Below, piece after piece: positions 22,866 to 35,300 of a stretch of DNA of 64,000 nucleotides. Positions within the stretch are counted from its first letter, which is position 1. Each line of letters begins with the position of its first letter. Location: positions 74,520,177 to 74,584,176 of the forward strand of contig NC_080582.1 of the NCBI RefSeq assembly GCF_029962835.1, read 5' to 3'. Source of the stretch: Magnolia sinica (Eukaryota; Streptophyta; Magnoliopsida; Magnoliales; Magnoliaceae). Under the pieces are notes generated by a model. The model worked only from the letters and a program-made list of their open reading frames with translations, searched no databases and was not told the origin of the DNA. The translations under genes were made by a program, and so were the position numbers.

Positions 22866-23290
22866 AGGCCCATCTCGGTTTACTTGTGGCCCGTGATCGA
22901 GGCCCACTTTGATATGTATTTAAGGCCCATCTCACTTACTTGTGGCCCATGGTTGAGGCCCACTTTGATTTATATGTAAGGCACATGGGTCGAGGCCCAT
23001 TTGACGTATTAGCCTATGGGTTAAGGCCCACCTAAGTTTACTTGTGGCCCATGGTTAAGGCCACTTTGATATATATGTAAGGCCCAATTGGCGAGGCCCA
23101 TTTGATACATATAAAGCCCATGTGAGTAGGCCCATTTGATGCATTCTAAACCCATGGGTTATAGCCCATTGCAACGCACATAAGGCCCATTAGTGCGGCC
23201 CATTGATGTGGCCCATTTGATGAATATGAGGCCCATATGATACGGCCCATTTGATGTATTGAAGGCCCAATGGGATATACCTAAGGTCCA
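22866..23290 (+). repeat. GGCCCAT minisatellite in LTR B1
   Basis: At least a dozen GGCCCA(T/C) motifs spaced roughly 20-50 bp apart, with intervening TTTGATGTAT and TTACTTGTGG phrases. The minus-strand LTR has the matching array as ATGGGCC at 57,560-57,975. TGGGCC is the core of plant site II elements. Confidence 0.85.
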
Positions 23291-25783
23291 TTGCAATGTG
23301 CAATCCCAACATGATTTATGTAATGATGTTTACGACGGGCTATACCTTGGGAGCAATGGCGGTTTGATGTCCCCATTGCAAGTATAGTGTTGGTTAAATG
23401 TCCGCATTATGACTTTCCCTAGGGCCCATACGTGTAATGTGTAGGCCGTCTAGGCCCATCTTCATTATGAACATCATCCATCCCATATAACATGTTTAAT
23501 TCCATGATTCATGATCATATGCATCATACGTATGCTTGATATGAGAAATGACTGATCATAGCATATGCCTTCGGGCAGATTGTTTAGGGGCTCCCGTACA
23601 GGGGGTGTTGCCCTACATGAGCGCACGATACGCGCAGGATTGCTGTATGACTGGATAGTGTGATTCATGCATTCGCATTGTGTGATATGGTTACTGTACG
23701 CCCTAGCGACATCAGGGCCGTAGCCTCCACAGACGTATCGTGGTTGGCAGGATTGGATACCGGAAATACTGTTCTACATGGGGTGCGATAGATATCCCTG
23801 GGTGAAAGTCCCTAAACCCTTATGGTACCAAGAGGTTGCTCCAACGTCTAGACCGAGTGGGTGCATGAGCGCCGAGTGCCGATTACCAGACGGTTGCGCT
23901 TTCCACTGTGTCGTGGTCGGTTGGAAGGGGGTGCGGCCTTACCCGCCCGAGAGTAGGGGGCAAAGCTAGGCTGAGTCTGACCAGCTTGAGGAATGGGTCC
24001 GCTATTGACGAGCCGAGCCCGATATTGGCAGGCGGATAGTGAGGTCTTTTCCACTCACCTTATTGCGCGCGATGGGGCGGCAATCTGGCTTGGAGTGTAC
24101 TAGACCCCGGTGATATTTCAGATTTTGAGCTGTATCGATATGTGGACTTAGATGAGGATTTGTATGCTTGAGTTGCATTTCGCATTGCATGGCCTTGGTA
24201 TGGCCGACATCATCCATGCCTCGCATTGTATAGCCTTGGTACGGCTCATGACATTCATAGATTCATCAGCATATTCCGCATTACTCTGATACTGCATAAT
24301 TGCACTACTACCTTACGCACACACTTACATCACCCTCTAAGCTTTCTATAAGCTTATGCACGACCGTTACATGCAGGTGACGTTGGATCGCAGCAGCGTT
24401 GAGGCAGGAGCATTTTGAAATTTTTGTTAATCTTCATTGTATTTCCCTTTATGCACATTGTACTTGTAAAGTTTTTTATCATAGTGGAAATGTGATGGAG
24501 TTTTTGGTTGTTGTTTGTGGTTATGCCTTTGGTTATGCTTATTACAAATCGAACCGATGTTAAAAATCCTCCTTGTAGGATCCCAGGTTCGGAACTTGGT
24601 AAATGGGTGCCAGGAGTCGAGAATGGGGTATTACGGAGGCTGTTGGCGCTGGATTGGGCGATCAAGAATTTTATGAGCCCAGTTTCTGAGTTTGGGGGTG
24701 ACAGTTAGCACTTAATGTTAGCTTATACACGAGTGGTCCAGTCTAGTCACGATCAAACCGTGTGCGGTCATCAAGTCGATGATTGGTTTGTACTCACCAC
24801 ACTTGTGTAGGCCATGCAATGACCCAAGGAAGGTCGAAAAATCTAAAAATTTGAAAAAACATAGATCTCATCGGGCTTGTGGTCCATCGCGGACCATGGA
24901 CCCAGTGGACACCCAAAATAAACTATTCGTGCCGTCCTAACGGCACTTGCCAAATGCAACCCACTAATGCCAAAATTGAAATCTAGCATTGGTAAATAAA
25001 ACTGGAATTTCAGGCATTTTAGCCGTAGAATTTCTTTCAAATTTACGGTAAAGGTCTAATGTATTTGTCTACGCCCGCCCATAAAATCTGGGTCCCGATC
25101 ATGGCATGGTGATCGTTGATCGGGAATCGGACCTGTGCGACCAAACCCTATATCTGATCGTTCCCAAATTTTGTATAGTCCTTCATCGGGCCATAGAGCA
25201 CCTATCTTATAAGTTTCATGGCCAGAAGGCCACTAGAACTGCCCCGATTCTCCAAACAAACTCTAAACCGCTCGTTGGTGGGCCACTAGTTCCAAAACTA
25301 TAAAATAATGTCCATCTTATTGGGCTTGATGCCCATCGCAGGAGTCGAACTGGGGTACTATCCAGAACCGCTCAACTTAAGCCGAAGGATGAGTGCATGA
25401 GAAGTGCAAATACCCTAAAGGAAGGAGTTGGAACTTAAGTGATTTAAGTCGTCCAACCTTATGCAAAGTTGAGGATTTTGGACTATCGGTTTACGACCAA
25501 ACTTCACACGTAGGGTGAGGATATTTCTCTGCTCATATCCGTATAGCCGCAGCCCCGATCGATAGTCGGTGACTGTTGAACTGAATTCTGATCCTACCCG
25601 TCGATCGATGCATCCAAATGACAGGCCGTTCGTGTCTACATGTAGATCATCGCTAGGGTCAATTATCCAACGGTGGGTGTCAACTCCTATGCCCCGTAAT
25701 AGCCCCAAAATGGTAGAAAAACACCCCTATGTCTAGTATGGTAAAAATCCATCCCTTAGGGCCATTTACACCAAACCTGGCAT

Positions 25784-25790
25784 TATATAA
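25784..25790 (+). promoter_or_regulatory. TATA box of LTR A1
   Basis: TATATAA, followed by AGGCCCTATTTGGG, is conserved at 33540-33546 in LTR A2. It likely marks the U3/R boundary of the family. Confidence 0.6.
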
Positions 25791-27526
25791 AGGCCCTATT
25801 TGGGCACCCCCTCTCTCCATACGAATTTACCCTAGGTGGAACAAAGGGAGAGAGGAGAGATAAAAAAAAGGGGAAGGAGGAAGCAAAGAGAGTAAAGAGA
25901 GAAGAAAGAGTGTGAAGGAGAGTGAAGGTGGGCCAAAGATCAAAGTGGGGCCCAAGGGAGTTCGCTTCTTGCAACTCCTCGCCTCTTCCTCAACAAACCC
26001 TCCACCACAACCGAGAACCGCTTCCGTTGCTTGCATAAGTAAACCCTCACCCTTTTTTTTTCTAAACCCTTGTGTGAGAGATGTTTTGCATGAGATTCTA
26101 ACATGCAAGTGAAATGTCTTAGGATTCCGGCCGATCGGCACCGGGTTCGGCATTTCTAGGTCGTTTTCCAAGACTTCAACGATCCATAGATGCGGATTAT
26201 TGTTCTTAGGCGGCCTAGCACCAATTTTAGTACGAGATTAATGATTTTGATTGCTTGGATGTCATATTTAGAGAATCTAGAGAAACCCTAGGAATTGTAG
26301 GTTTGTTGAAATAATATGAAATTGTTGGTTTGACTCTTATAATGATTGTTCTTGCCTCTCACATGATTTGGTGTATGGATGATTACATGTTCATGCCTGG
26401 TTGATTTTCCCATGTGTTGTTGCTTCATAGGATGTATGATTTATTTCTCTTATACATATGATTTCTTAAGATGGAGGAAGTGTTTAACTTCCTCACAAAC
26501 CCAAACTATCACATGCACTGGATCTTGATAATGTTCACTTGCTTGCTGGAATATCCATTTTTGTATGGTTGAGATGTCTGTGAATATAATATTATTATGC
26601 TTGTTGATAATTTGGATATTTGACATGTTATGGGTTCCCTCACCCTCTTGGGTTGGTCAGGAACTTGAGGAGAGACGTTAGTCCCATCGGAAGGACTACG
26701 CTATGGTTGGACTTGTGGGTTTGGGCGGGTGTGTTCGGGTGGCAGTAGTTCGACTACATGGGTCCCTCGTGCCCGATGTCACTCGCCTCATACTTGCCTG
26801 GACTCGTGTGGTCTAGTCTACGAGCTGACCAACTTATTTTGTTAACCCTGTTTGCTCACCTATGTATGGAACCTGATCCACCCTACTACCATTGTAGCCT
26901 ATCAATAACTCGCTTGAAACTGGTCCACAGCCTCGTGAGCCAGGCATGGTGGAATGGGACACTGTATCCGAGTTGTCGGCCTACATGAGGTACCGTGCCT
27001 CCCCGTAGTGACCGCGAGCGATCCCTTTCTCTCGGCACTCCTCATGTGCTTGAAGTCGGGGATGAGGAACCTGACGGGATCACGGACCGCGGGGTCTCGG
27101 CCTCACGCATTGGGGGGTCTTGGCCTCGCAACCAGATTAGGGCGTTGATACGTGGGGTGTACCAGATTCTCCAATCTGCTGGATGAATGGACCTAACTAA
27201 TAACTCGGCTAACACGATCGCATTGCATCGCACTAGTTAGGGTGGCGACTCGGCAGTCGAGGTCGCACTGAGGGAGTGTTGTCATTTACGATCGTTAGAT
27301 GGAGTCGCTCGAGGGAGCGTTGTGGCGAGGGCATGCATCATATCATCCTGCATGCATGCGCATTAATAAGACTAGTTAGGTGTTTATGATTGACTGCTTT
27401 TCATTAAGATCATATTATAATTGATGCCTGTGATAACTTGAGACTAATAGCACCCACTGAGTTGATCACTCACTCCCACTCTGGGACGGTGTTTTAAAAC
27501 ACCAACCAGACCCGTTCATAGATGCA

Positions 27527-27613
27527 GGTGACTCAGGACTGGAGGAGCTTGGCGAGGTGAGCTTCGACGAGGAGGACGAGCTATCTTACTTCCAGTTGAT
27601 GAGCGGGACCTGA
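27527..27613 (+). other. Small acidic reading frame in LTR A1
   Basis: From GGTGAC the frame reads GDSGLEELGEVSFDEEDE, then LSYFQLMSGT, then TGA. It is preceded by GATGCAG, which would be a splice acceptor. Upstream the same frame stays open back to a TGA about 80 bp earlier. LTRs A2 (35281-35379) and A3 (62012-62107) keep the frame with mostly conservative changes. It may be an exon of a spliced LTR product; no function is assigned. Confidence 0.5.
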
Positions 27614-27914
27614 TGGGCAGGATTAGGATTGCTGGCCGTGGGCTCAGCCGTGTTTTTTTTTTGGGGCATAGCATTCTTTTGTTGTTTTGCTTGGGCAACG
27701 CCTTGTGTGACCCATTTGTATTTTTTAACCTGTTTATATGATAGATTTCTTTCATTTCAGTAGACTTGTGTGGTTATGCTCATGTTCCAGGAAATTTCAG
27801 GCTTCGCAATTAAACCGGATTAAATGCACATTAATAAAAATCGGTTAAAAGTGACTCTCGGGAACTCGAGAGTTGAGCGTATGTGCGACCCCCGATTTTC
27901 AGGGCGTTACAAGT

Positions 27915-27926
27915 TGGTATCAAAGC
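27915..27926 (+). other. Primer-binding site of family A element
   Basis: TGGTATCAAAGC starts three bases after the LTR end and differs by one base from TGGTATCAGAGC, complementary to the 3' end of initiator tRNA-Met. The same site is perfect in element A3 at 62408. Confidence 0.85.
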
Positions 27927-28469
27927 ATGGTTTGGAATTAATTGGGCCATGGGTCATGAACTCACTACGCGTCCGCTGACTTGAGAGGATATGTATTAGA
28001 AAACACAACAGAGATTAAGGATGTTAGGATCCATCCCAGACCCCGAACTGACAATCTCGGATGGATGGTGAGACTTCCTAGGAATTGGGATTTGGTAGCA
28101 AGAGGAGGTAGCGACGCTAGGGAATAGGTCCAAGAGTCGTACCAGATCTCAACCCATCAATAGAAACGAGCTAGAGACTAAATGATTGGACGGTCGGAGG
28201 CAACATCTACATACGAATGAGTTAGTTTTGGGTTGAATTTGATAGTTCCGGCCCGTTCGAGGATAGGGACTTAGGGGTGAACGAGATTTTACCGAACATA
28301 GTGGAACGGGAGAAAATAAGTTTTTGGCCCATAACTGAGAAGAATCTCCCAAAAGTGATAGGCTCATTGCGTAGATCAGGTCATTCTACCCCAAAATCAT
28401 ATATGGTACTTTCCCAGGGGCTTTACCAGCGCCCGAAAAATTGAAAAACTAGGAGTCCCAAGCAAGACC

Positions 28470-28595
28470 CCGGCGTGCCCACGCCCAAAATACATAGTGG
28501 GCCGGCATGGCCACGCCCACCGGGCGTCCCCATGCCCAAATCTCTAGGGGCCCGGTGTGGCCACGCCCAACCGGCATGCCCACGCCAAAATTTTC
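28470..28595 (+). repeat. GC-rich CCACGCCC minisatellite in the A1 leader
   Basis: Repeated GCGTGCCCACGCCCA / GCATGGCCACGCCCA units interspersed with GGGCCGG. A longer version of the array lies at the matching place of element A3 (62,960-63,200). The neighbouring DNA is AT-rich, so the composition jump is abrupt. Confidence 0.8.
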
Positions 28596-28949
28596 TGCAA
28601 AATTTGATCGACTTCAAAAATTCATATCTCCTTCGTTACAACTCCGATTTAGGTGATTCAAAATCCAGATTTAATATTGATAAGTCTAGTTTTGTATAAA
28701 AATAATAAAAAAAATAAAATAAAAATTATAATATAGTTAAAATTAGAATGTTTTATCAACTTTCCAAAAAATTATTAATTTCAGATGGCTGTCGCTCCTA
28801 GAATTTTAATAATTTATCTACAATTCAAATGAGATGAAATTTTGTGGTATAACTTTAAACTTAATTATAAAACATTATAAAAATTTTAAAAATAATTCAG
28901 TCACCAATTTATAAGAAACGTTACAAGATAGGTCCCCTCCTCCCTTTCA

Positions 28950-29780
28950 ATGTACACACGAGTGGGGTCCCCTCTCCTTACAAATAGGACTCAAACCACT
29001 TCATTTCCTTCCTCTCCATTGCTCCCAAACACTTGGAAAAAAAACCCTCTCCCCTCCCTCATCTCCAAACTCCATTCCCAAAACCCATTCCTCCAAACCA
29101 TTTTCTTCTCTTTCACAAAACCCATTCCTTCTTGTTCCACCCATTCAACATCAAACCCACCTTTATCTCTTGCACATTTCCCATCCTCTCTCACCACCCA
29201 TATTTCTTTCAATACTCATTCACCAAAACCCCACTCCTTTCACTCTCTTCTTCCCCATTTCAAAATTTCATTTCCCAAAACCCATCTCAAAACCCTTCTT
29301 AGCCATTTCTTCAAACTCACATCTCAACTCCCATTCTCCAACTCCATTTCTCATAAAACCCATCTCAAAACCCTTCTCAAATCTCATACCTTCAACCCAT
29401 CTTCAAATTCATTTCTTTAAACCCACACTCAACTCATTTCCCCCAAACCACATCTTTAAAGTCCATCTTCCTAAAAATAAAATAATAATAATAATAATAA
29501 TAAAACATTCTTCTCCCATTTTCACTTCCATCTCCACTCTCTCATTTCCAAAAATCTCCTCTAACACCCAATATCCATTTCCACCTAAATCCCTTATTCA
29601 CAAAACCCAGCCTCAACCATCCACATTCAACCCATTCCTCCCCATTCCAAGACCATCCTTAACTTCATTTTCCAACCTCCATTCCAATCTCACTTTCAAA
29701 ACTCATTCCTAAAACAAACTCCCAAAACCCCTTCAATAAAACTCATTCAAAACTATCCACTCATTCACTCCCATAAGCTC
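28950..29780 (+). repeat. Purine-poor, C/T/A-rich leader tract
   Basis: Several hundred bases of CCCATTCTC, AAACCCATCTC and TTCATTTCC words with very few G residues. Open frames on either strand here encode only Pro/Ser/His/Phe-rich low-complexity peptides and are not genes. It resumes at 30,240-30,780 after the gag fragment, and element A3 has a related tract at 63,240-63,860. Confidence 0.8.
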
Positions 29781-29969
29781 ATTTACAAAACCCAACGATT
29801 TGTAAAAATTGATTTTATATACTTTAACATACATTGATCATTAGATTGTTGCAATTGAAAATTTTTATATAAGGTTTGATAATAATTAAGAGGCAACAAA
29901 TTACTGTCCATTGTCAACTTCATTTTAGCCTAATTATTAATCTTTTTTATTCCCTTCCTTTCATAGGTC

Positions 29970-30240
29970 AATTGTTGTTGTTGCCACCAAACGAGCACAC
30001 CCTTTGAGTTTTGCGGCTACAGACTTTAATTTCTTTCCATTCTCCAAAACTTTCCAGATAAAGAAAGCTGCTAAGGATGCAATTTAGTCCACATAATCAA
30101 TGGGATTTAAGTTGCCTCTAGGATCCAAAACATCGACCTGAATGGTGTGATCTGACCCTTTAACAGCTTGGGCTAGGTATTCCATCCGATAAGTTGCCTT
30201 TGTTGTCCTGTTGGAGCTGTAGCAGGAGTTGAGTCTTGAT
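29970..30240 (-). pseudogene. Ty3/gypsy gag fragment (nested, broken)
   Basis: On the minus strand one frame reads KATYRMEYLAQAVKGSD, later LDPRGNLNPIDYVD, a stop, then AAFFIWKVLENGKKLKSV and AAKLKGCARL; a +1 shift then gives WWQQQQLTY. This is the plant gypsy Gag pattern (hydrophobic patch, KLKG, WW). It carries at least one in-frame stop and one frameshift. It interrupts the C-rich leader of the family A element, so it arrived by a later insertion or recombination. Confidence 0.65.
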
Positions 30241-32365
30241 TGACTCCATTAGCTCTCTCCAAACCACCCTCATTTTCTACACCCTCTCTCCAAACCTCCT
30301 CACCTTCAACACTCCTTCATTCTCTTCATCTTTCCTCTCCCAAAACCCACTCCCAACATTTATTTCTATCTCATTCTCAACTTTCTTTTCTAAACTTATT
30401 CATGAAAATTGACCTCAAATCCATTTTTAAGAGACCCATCTAAGAGCATCCAGCCTCTACCCATTCCTCTTCATCTTCTCCAAACCCATTGTCAAACCCA
30501 ATTCAAAATACATTCCTAACACCTATCTTAAAACCTAAACTTCAAACCCCATTTCAAATTCATATCCAACCCACATTTCTCAATCCCATTCTCAAATCCT
30601 TTCCCAAACCTGTCTCCTAAACCCATTTCCCTCTACTCCCACTCCATCACTCTCACTCTCCCATCCTCAAACCCATCTCCTCCTTCTTCTTCTTTTCTTC
30701 TTCTCCAAACCTATCATCAAAAACCTATTACTTCAATCTTTTCTTCTTCTTTTCTTTCTTCCAAAGGCAACCATTGAACTAGAATATAATCATCTAAAAC
30801 TCAAATGGGCCATCTCATGGAATAGTTGAGAAGGAACATCCACTGTTAGTTATATATGGGGCCTACCATGGTCTTTATCTGCCACCCAATCCATTCATCT
30901 AATGTGCTTCATCACAGATAGGTGGGGTTGCTCTAAATGAAAATAAATAAACTATGATTCCATATACACATCCTCATCTGAATATTGTGTTGTCCACAAT
31001 TAAAGATACTTTGTAGCCATGGACATTCAATGCTAGATTTTGGTACCAATGTTGGGTGTGGAAGTGGCTAGGAAACAGATCAGTCATGAAGACAGATGGT
31101 TGACTGGTGAAGACTCTGCTAAAATAGGAGCTGATAAGCAAGTTCCAGGATAGGCTATGGGTGTTGGAAACAGTTCTAGAAGTAGAAACTAAACAACAAG
31201 CTGAATCTATTAATGGGTTTTGTTGCAAACATAAAATAGGTTATAATGGATTGAATTTAAACAGGTCTGCAGTAGAAACCAAATATGCAGTGAAAGATAA
31301 AAATGTTATTTCTAATAATACTAGGAATCATCCTATGATTAGACTAATTTTTATATATGTTTTTCTATTTTAAGTAGTTTTCAAGGCAATCGAATTAAGA
31401 CCCTTGAGTAGGATTGGGTTTCATAGTTTAAGGCTCCGAAAGTTCGTATTAAAGGCGGACTATGGAAAAATAGGTCAAGTTTTCCTATTCTGTTAAAGAA
31501 TTAAGGTTCGTACCACATTGAGAAGACAACATTCTTCGTCTTTCCTTTTCTGCATCCTTCTTAGCGTTATTAGCACTTCAAACCTCTGAAATACCTTAGA
31601 ACTTTCGATTCTTCCTTCCCTCTCGAAGTTTAGGAAATTGAAGGGCAGTCTGCTTCTAACCCACTAGACATGAGATCGAAATGGTGATATACATGTAAGA
31701 TTTTATGCTATTAGAAACCTTTTTAGGATAATCATTTGACCATAAGCACCGTGGGAGATTTAAATCATTAAGTTAGACAAGAATTAAAATAAGATCTCTC
31801 TTGGACCAAGACCCAAAGGATAACTTTATAAATAGGAGATTTAAACTTTCCAATAATGGTCGTTCCCTAAACATTTATATTGATCGGACTACGGAATTAC
31901 GGAAGTAAACACTTGCGAAGTATTCGCGACTTGACCCAATTCTCAATCCTGGGTGACTACCAATGGACTCACTGCTTTGACTAAAAAGAAGGCCATGATC
32001 TACCAGGACTAGGAAGGGATACAACGATCCTTTTACCCTAGTCAGGTAGATGATCGACGTATCGGGTTTAAGTCCACTACAACTGTTTTTCCGTATTGGT
32101 CTAACATTGAAAACAAATATTTTTACTCTAAATAGAGGAAAATCGTCGTCATAAATCTAAATCTTTAAAAATAAATAGATAATTAAATAAATTGTAGTAA
32201 ACCATCAGGGTGAAAAAGTTTTAAGGGGGTAGACTAAAATGAGCTAGGTTAGCGTATTTATTATGTACCCTACCACACATATAAACTTGAAATCAGCAAA
32301 CCTAGGTAAATGAAATAATGAAACCTTTATTTATTACCCTTAGGAAATTTCGGTGACGAAATTAT

Positions 32366-32382
32366 TTTTAAGGGGGATAGAT
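32366..32382 (+). other. Polypurine tract before LTR A2
   Basis: AAGGGGGATAGA precedes the LTR start TGTAAAATCC at 32383, next to GACGAAATTATTTTT. This is the usual plus-strand priming signal of plant gypsy elements. Confidence 0.8.
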
Positions 32383-35300
32383 TGTAAAATCCTGGATTTT
32401 CACTGTTTTAGATTTTCAAAAATCCTTAAATTTTTTTTAATTAGCTTATATTATCACTTACTGACCGTTAGCACTCAACATTAGCTTATACATGAGTGGT
32501 CCAGTCTAGTCACGATCAGACCGTATGCAGGCCATCAAGTCAGATGATCGGTTTGTTCTCGGCGACAGCTTGTGTAGGCCGTGCAACAGCCGAGGAAGGT
32601 CAGAAAAATCTAAAAATTTGGGAAAGCATAGATCTCACTAGGCTTGTGGTCCATCGTAGACAACAAACCTAGTGGATACTCAGAAATAAACTATTCAGGT
32701 CGTTTCAATGGCACTTGCCAAATGCAACCCACCAATGCAAGAATTGGAATCTGGCACTGGTAAATAAAATTAGAATTTTAGACATTTTAGCCGTCGGATT
32801 TCTTCCAAATTTACGGTAAAGGTCTAATGTATTTGTCTACGCCCGCCCACAAAATCTGGGTCCCGATCGTGGCACGGTGACCGTTGATCGCGAATCGGAC
32901 CCGTGCGACCAAACCCCATATCCGATCGTCCCCAAATTTTGTATGGCCCTTCATCGGGCCATGGAGCACCTATCTTATAAGTTTCATGGCCAAAGGACCA
33001 CCAGAACTGCCCTGATTCTCCAAACAAACTCTAGACCACTCATTAGTGGGCCACTAGTTCCAAAACTATAGAATAATGTTCATCTTACTGGGCTTGACGC
33101 CCATCGTGAGAGTTGAACCAGGGTACTGTCTAGAACCGCTCAACTTAAGCCGAAGGTTGAGTGCATGAGAAGTGCAAATACTCTAAAGGAAGGAGTTGGA
33201 ACTTAAGTGAATTAAGTCGTCCACTCTTATGCAAAGTTGAGGATTTCGGACCGTCGAGTTGCGACCAAACTTTACACGTGGAGTAAGAATATTTTTCTAC
33301 TCATATCCGTATAGCTGCGGCGAATCGATATCGAACTAAACTTTTGATCATACTCATTGATCGACGCATCCAAATGACAGCCCGTTCATGTCTACATGTA
33401 GATCATCGCTAGGTCAATTATCCAACGGTGGGTGTCGACTCCTACGCCCGTAATAGCCCCAAAATAGTAGAAAAACACATCCCTAGGGCTAGTATGGTAA
33501 AAACCCATCCCTTAGGGCCATTTACACCAAACCTGACATTATATAAAGGCCTTATTTGGGCACCCCCTTTCTCCATACGAATTTGCCCTAGGTGGAACAA
33601 AGGGAGAGATGAGAGAAAAAAAAAGGAGGAAGGAGGAAACAAAGAGAGTAAAGAGAGAAGAAAGAGTGTGAAAGAGAGTGAAGGTGGACCAAAGATCAAA
33701 GTGGGGCCCAAGGGAGTCTGCTTCTCGCAACTCCTCGCCTCTTCCTCAACAAACCCTCTACCACAACCGAGAACCGCTTCCGTTGCTTGCATAGGTAAAC
33801 CCTCACCCTTTTTTTCTTGAAACCCTTGTGTGAGAGATGTTTTGCATGTGATTCTAACATGCAAGTGAAATGTCTTAAGATTCCGGCCGATCGGCACCGG
33901 GTTCGGCGTTTCTAGGTCATTTTTCAAGACTTCAACGATCTATAGGTGTGGATTATTATCCTTAGGTGGCCTAGCACCAATTTTAGTAGGAGTTTAATGA
34001 TTTTGTTTGCTTGATATGTTGTATGAAAAAATCTAGAGGAACTTAGGAATTGTAGGTTTGTTGAAATAGTATGGAATTGTTGGTTTGACTCTTATGATGA
34101 TTGTTCTTGTCTCTCACATGATTTGGTGTATGGATGATTACATGTTAATGCCTTGTTTAATTTTCCCCATGTGTTATTGCTTCATAGGATGTATGATTTA
34201 TTTCCCTTGTACATATGATTTCTCAAGATGGAGGAAGTGTTTAACTTCCTCACAAACCCACACTATCACATGCACTTTGAACTTGATAATGTTCACTTGC
34301 TTGCGAGAATATCCATTTTTGTATGGCTGAGATTTCTGGGAATATGATATTATTATGCTTGTTGATAACTTGGATAGTTGACATGTTATGGGTTCCCTCA
34401 CCCTCTTGGGTTGGTCGGGAACTTGAGGAGAGACGGTAATCCCATCGGTAGGACTACGCTATGGTTGGACTCGTGGGTTTGGGCGGGTGTGTTCGGTTGG
34501 CTGTAGTTTGACTACATGGGTCCCTCGTGCCCGATGTTACTCGCCTCATGCTCGCCCGACTCGTGCGGTCTAGCCTACTATCCGACCAACCTTGATTGTT
34601 AACCCCTGTTTGCTCACACATGTATGGAACCCGGAATACCCTATAACCGTGGTAGCCCATCAATAACCCACTTGAAATTGGTCCACACCTCGTGAGCCGG
34701 CATGGTGGAATGAGATACCGTGTCCGAGCTGCCGGACGCTGGGTTACCGTGCCTCCCTATAGTGACCGCGAGTGATCCCTTTCTCTCGGCACTCCTCATG
34801 TGCTTGAAGTTGGGGATGAGGAACCCGACGGGATCACGGACCGCGGGGTCTCAGCCTCACGCATTGGGGGGTCTTGGCCTCGCAACCCGTTTAGGGCATT
34901 GATACGTGGGGTGTACCAGATTCCCAAATCTGCTGGATGAATAGACCTAACTAATAACTCGGCTAACACGATCGCATTGCATCACACTAATTAGGATGGC
35001 GACTTGGCAGTCGAGGTCGCACTGAGGGAGTGTTGTCATACGCGATCGTTAGATGGAGTCGCTCGAGAGAGCGTTGTGGAGAGGGCATGCATCATATCAT
35101 CCTGCATGCATGCGCATTAATAAGATTAGCTAGGTGTTTATGATTGACTGCTTTTCATTAAGTTCATATTATAATTGATACTTATTATAACTTGAGACTA
35201 ATAACACCTACTGAGTTGATCACTCACTCCCACTCTGGGACGGTATTTTAAAACACCGACCAAACTCGTTCATAAATGCAGGTGACTCAAGGTTGGAGGA

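Larger units (their letters stand above)
20903..24703 (+). mobile_element. Long LTR, family B, plus-strand copy (solo or truncated)
   Basis: This 3.8-kb segment is an inverted-orientation homologue of 56164-59945. Shared landmarks are the GCGAATTCCGAGAGAATCTC region, a GT/TA microsatellite, a GGCCCAT array, the GGGCTCGGCTCG region and the end CTGAGTTTGGGGGTGACA. In the minus-strand copy that end adjoins a primer-binding-like site and gag-pol, which shows it to be an LTR. Here it is followed directly by a family A LTR lacking its first 84 bp, with no internal region of its own. The left boundary is approximate. Confidence 0.8.
24704..27911 (+). mobile_element. 5' LTR of family A element (A1)
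   Basis: The segment is a direct repeat of 32467-35640. Its 3' end GGGCGTTACA is followed by a primer-binding site, so it is a 5' LTR. Relative to A2, which starts TGTAAAATCC, the first 84 bp are missing because A1 is fused to LTR B1 at a shared GTTAGCACT-like point. A TATA box (TATATAA) lies at 25784-25790, followed by a purine-rich stretch. A short acidic reading frame lies at 27527-27613. The LTR is over 3.2 kb when complete, long for a plant Ty3/gypsy element. Confidence 0.88.
27912..32382 (+). mobile_element. Internal region of a non-autonomous family A element (LARD-like)
   Basis: The 4.5 kb between LTRs A1 and A2 contain a primer-binding site at one end and a polypurine tract at the other, but no protease, reverse transcriptase or integrase frame. 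Contents in order: a leader with GC-rich CCACGCCCA repeats (28,470-28,595), an AT-rich stretch, a pyrimidine/C-rich tract (28,950-29,780), a nested minus-strand gag fragment (29,970-30,240), more C-rich tract (30,240-30,780), then about 1.6 kb of unannotated DNA. The first 150 bases match the leader of element A3. Confidence 0.75.

Noticed and set aside
22554..22979. 141-codon frame with Val/Cys/Tyr-rich tail
   Set aside because: It runs through a GT/TA microsatellite in an LTR; the matching LTR B2 does not conserve it.
28950..29712. Long Ser/Pro/His/Phe-rich overlapping frames
   Set aside because: Several frames are open at once because the tract is poor in G; composition, not coding, explains them.
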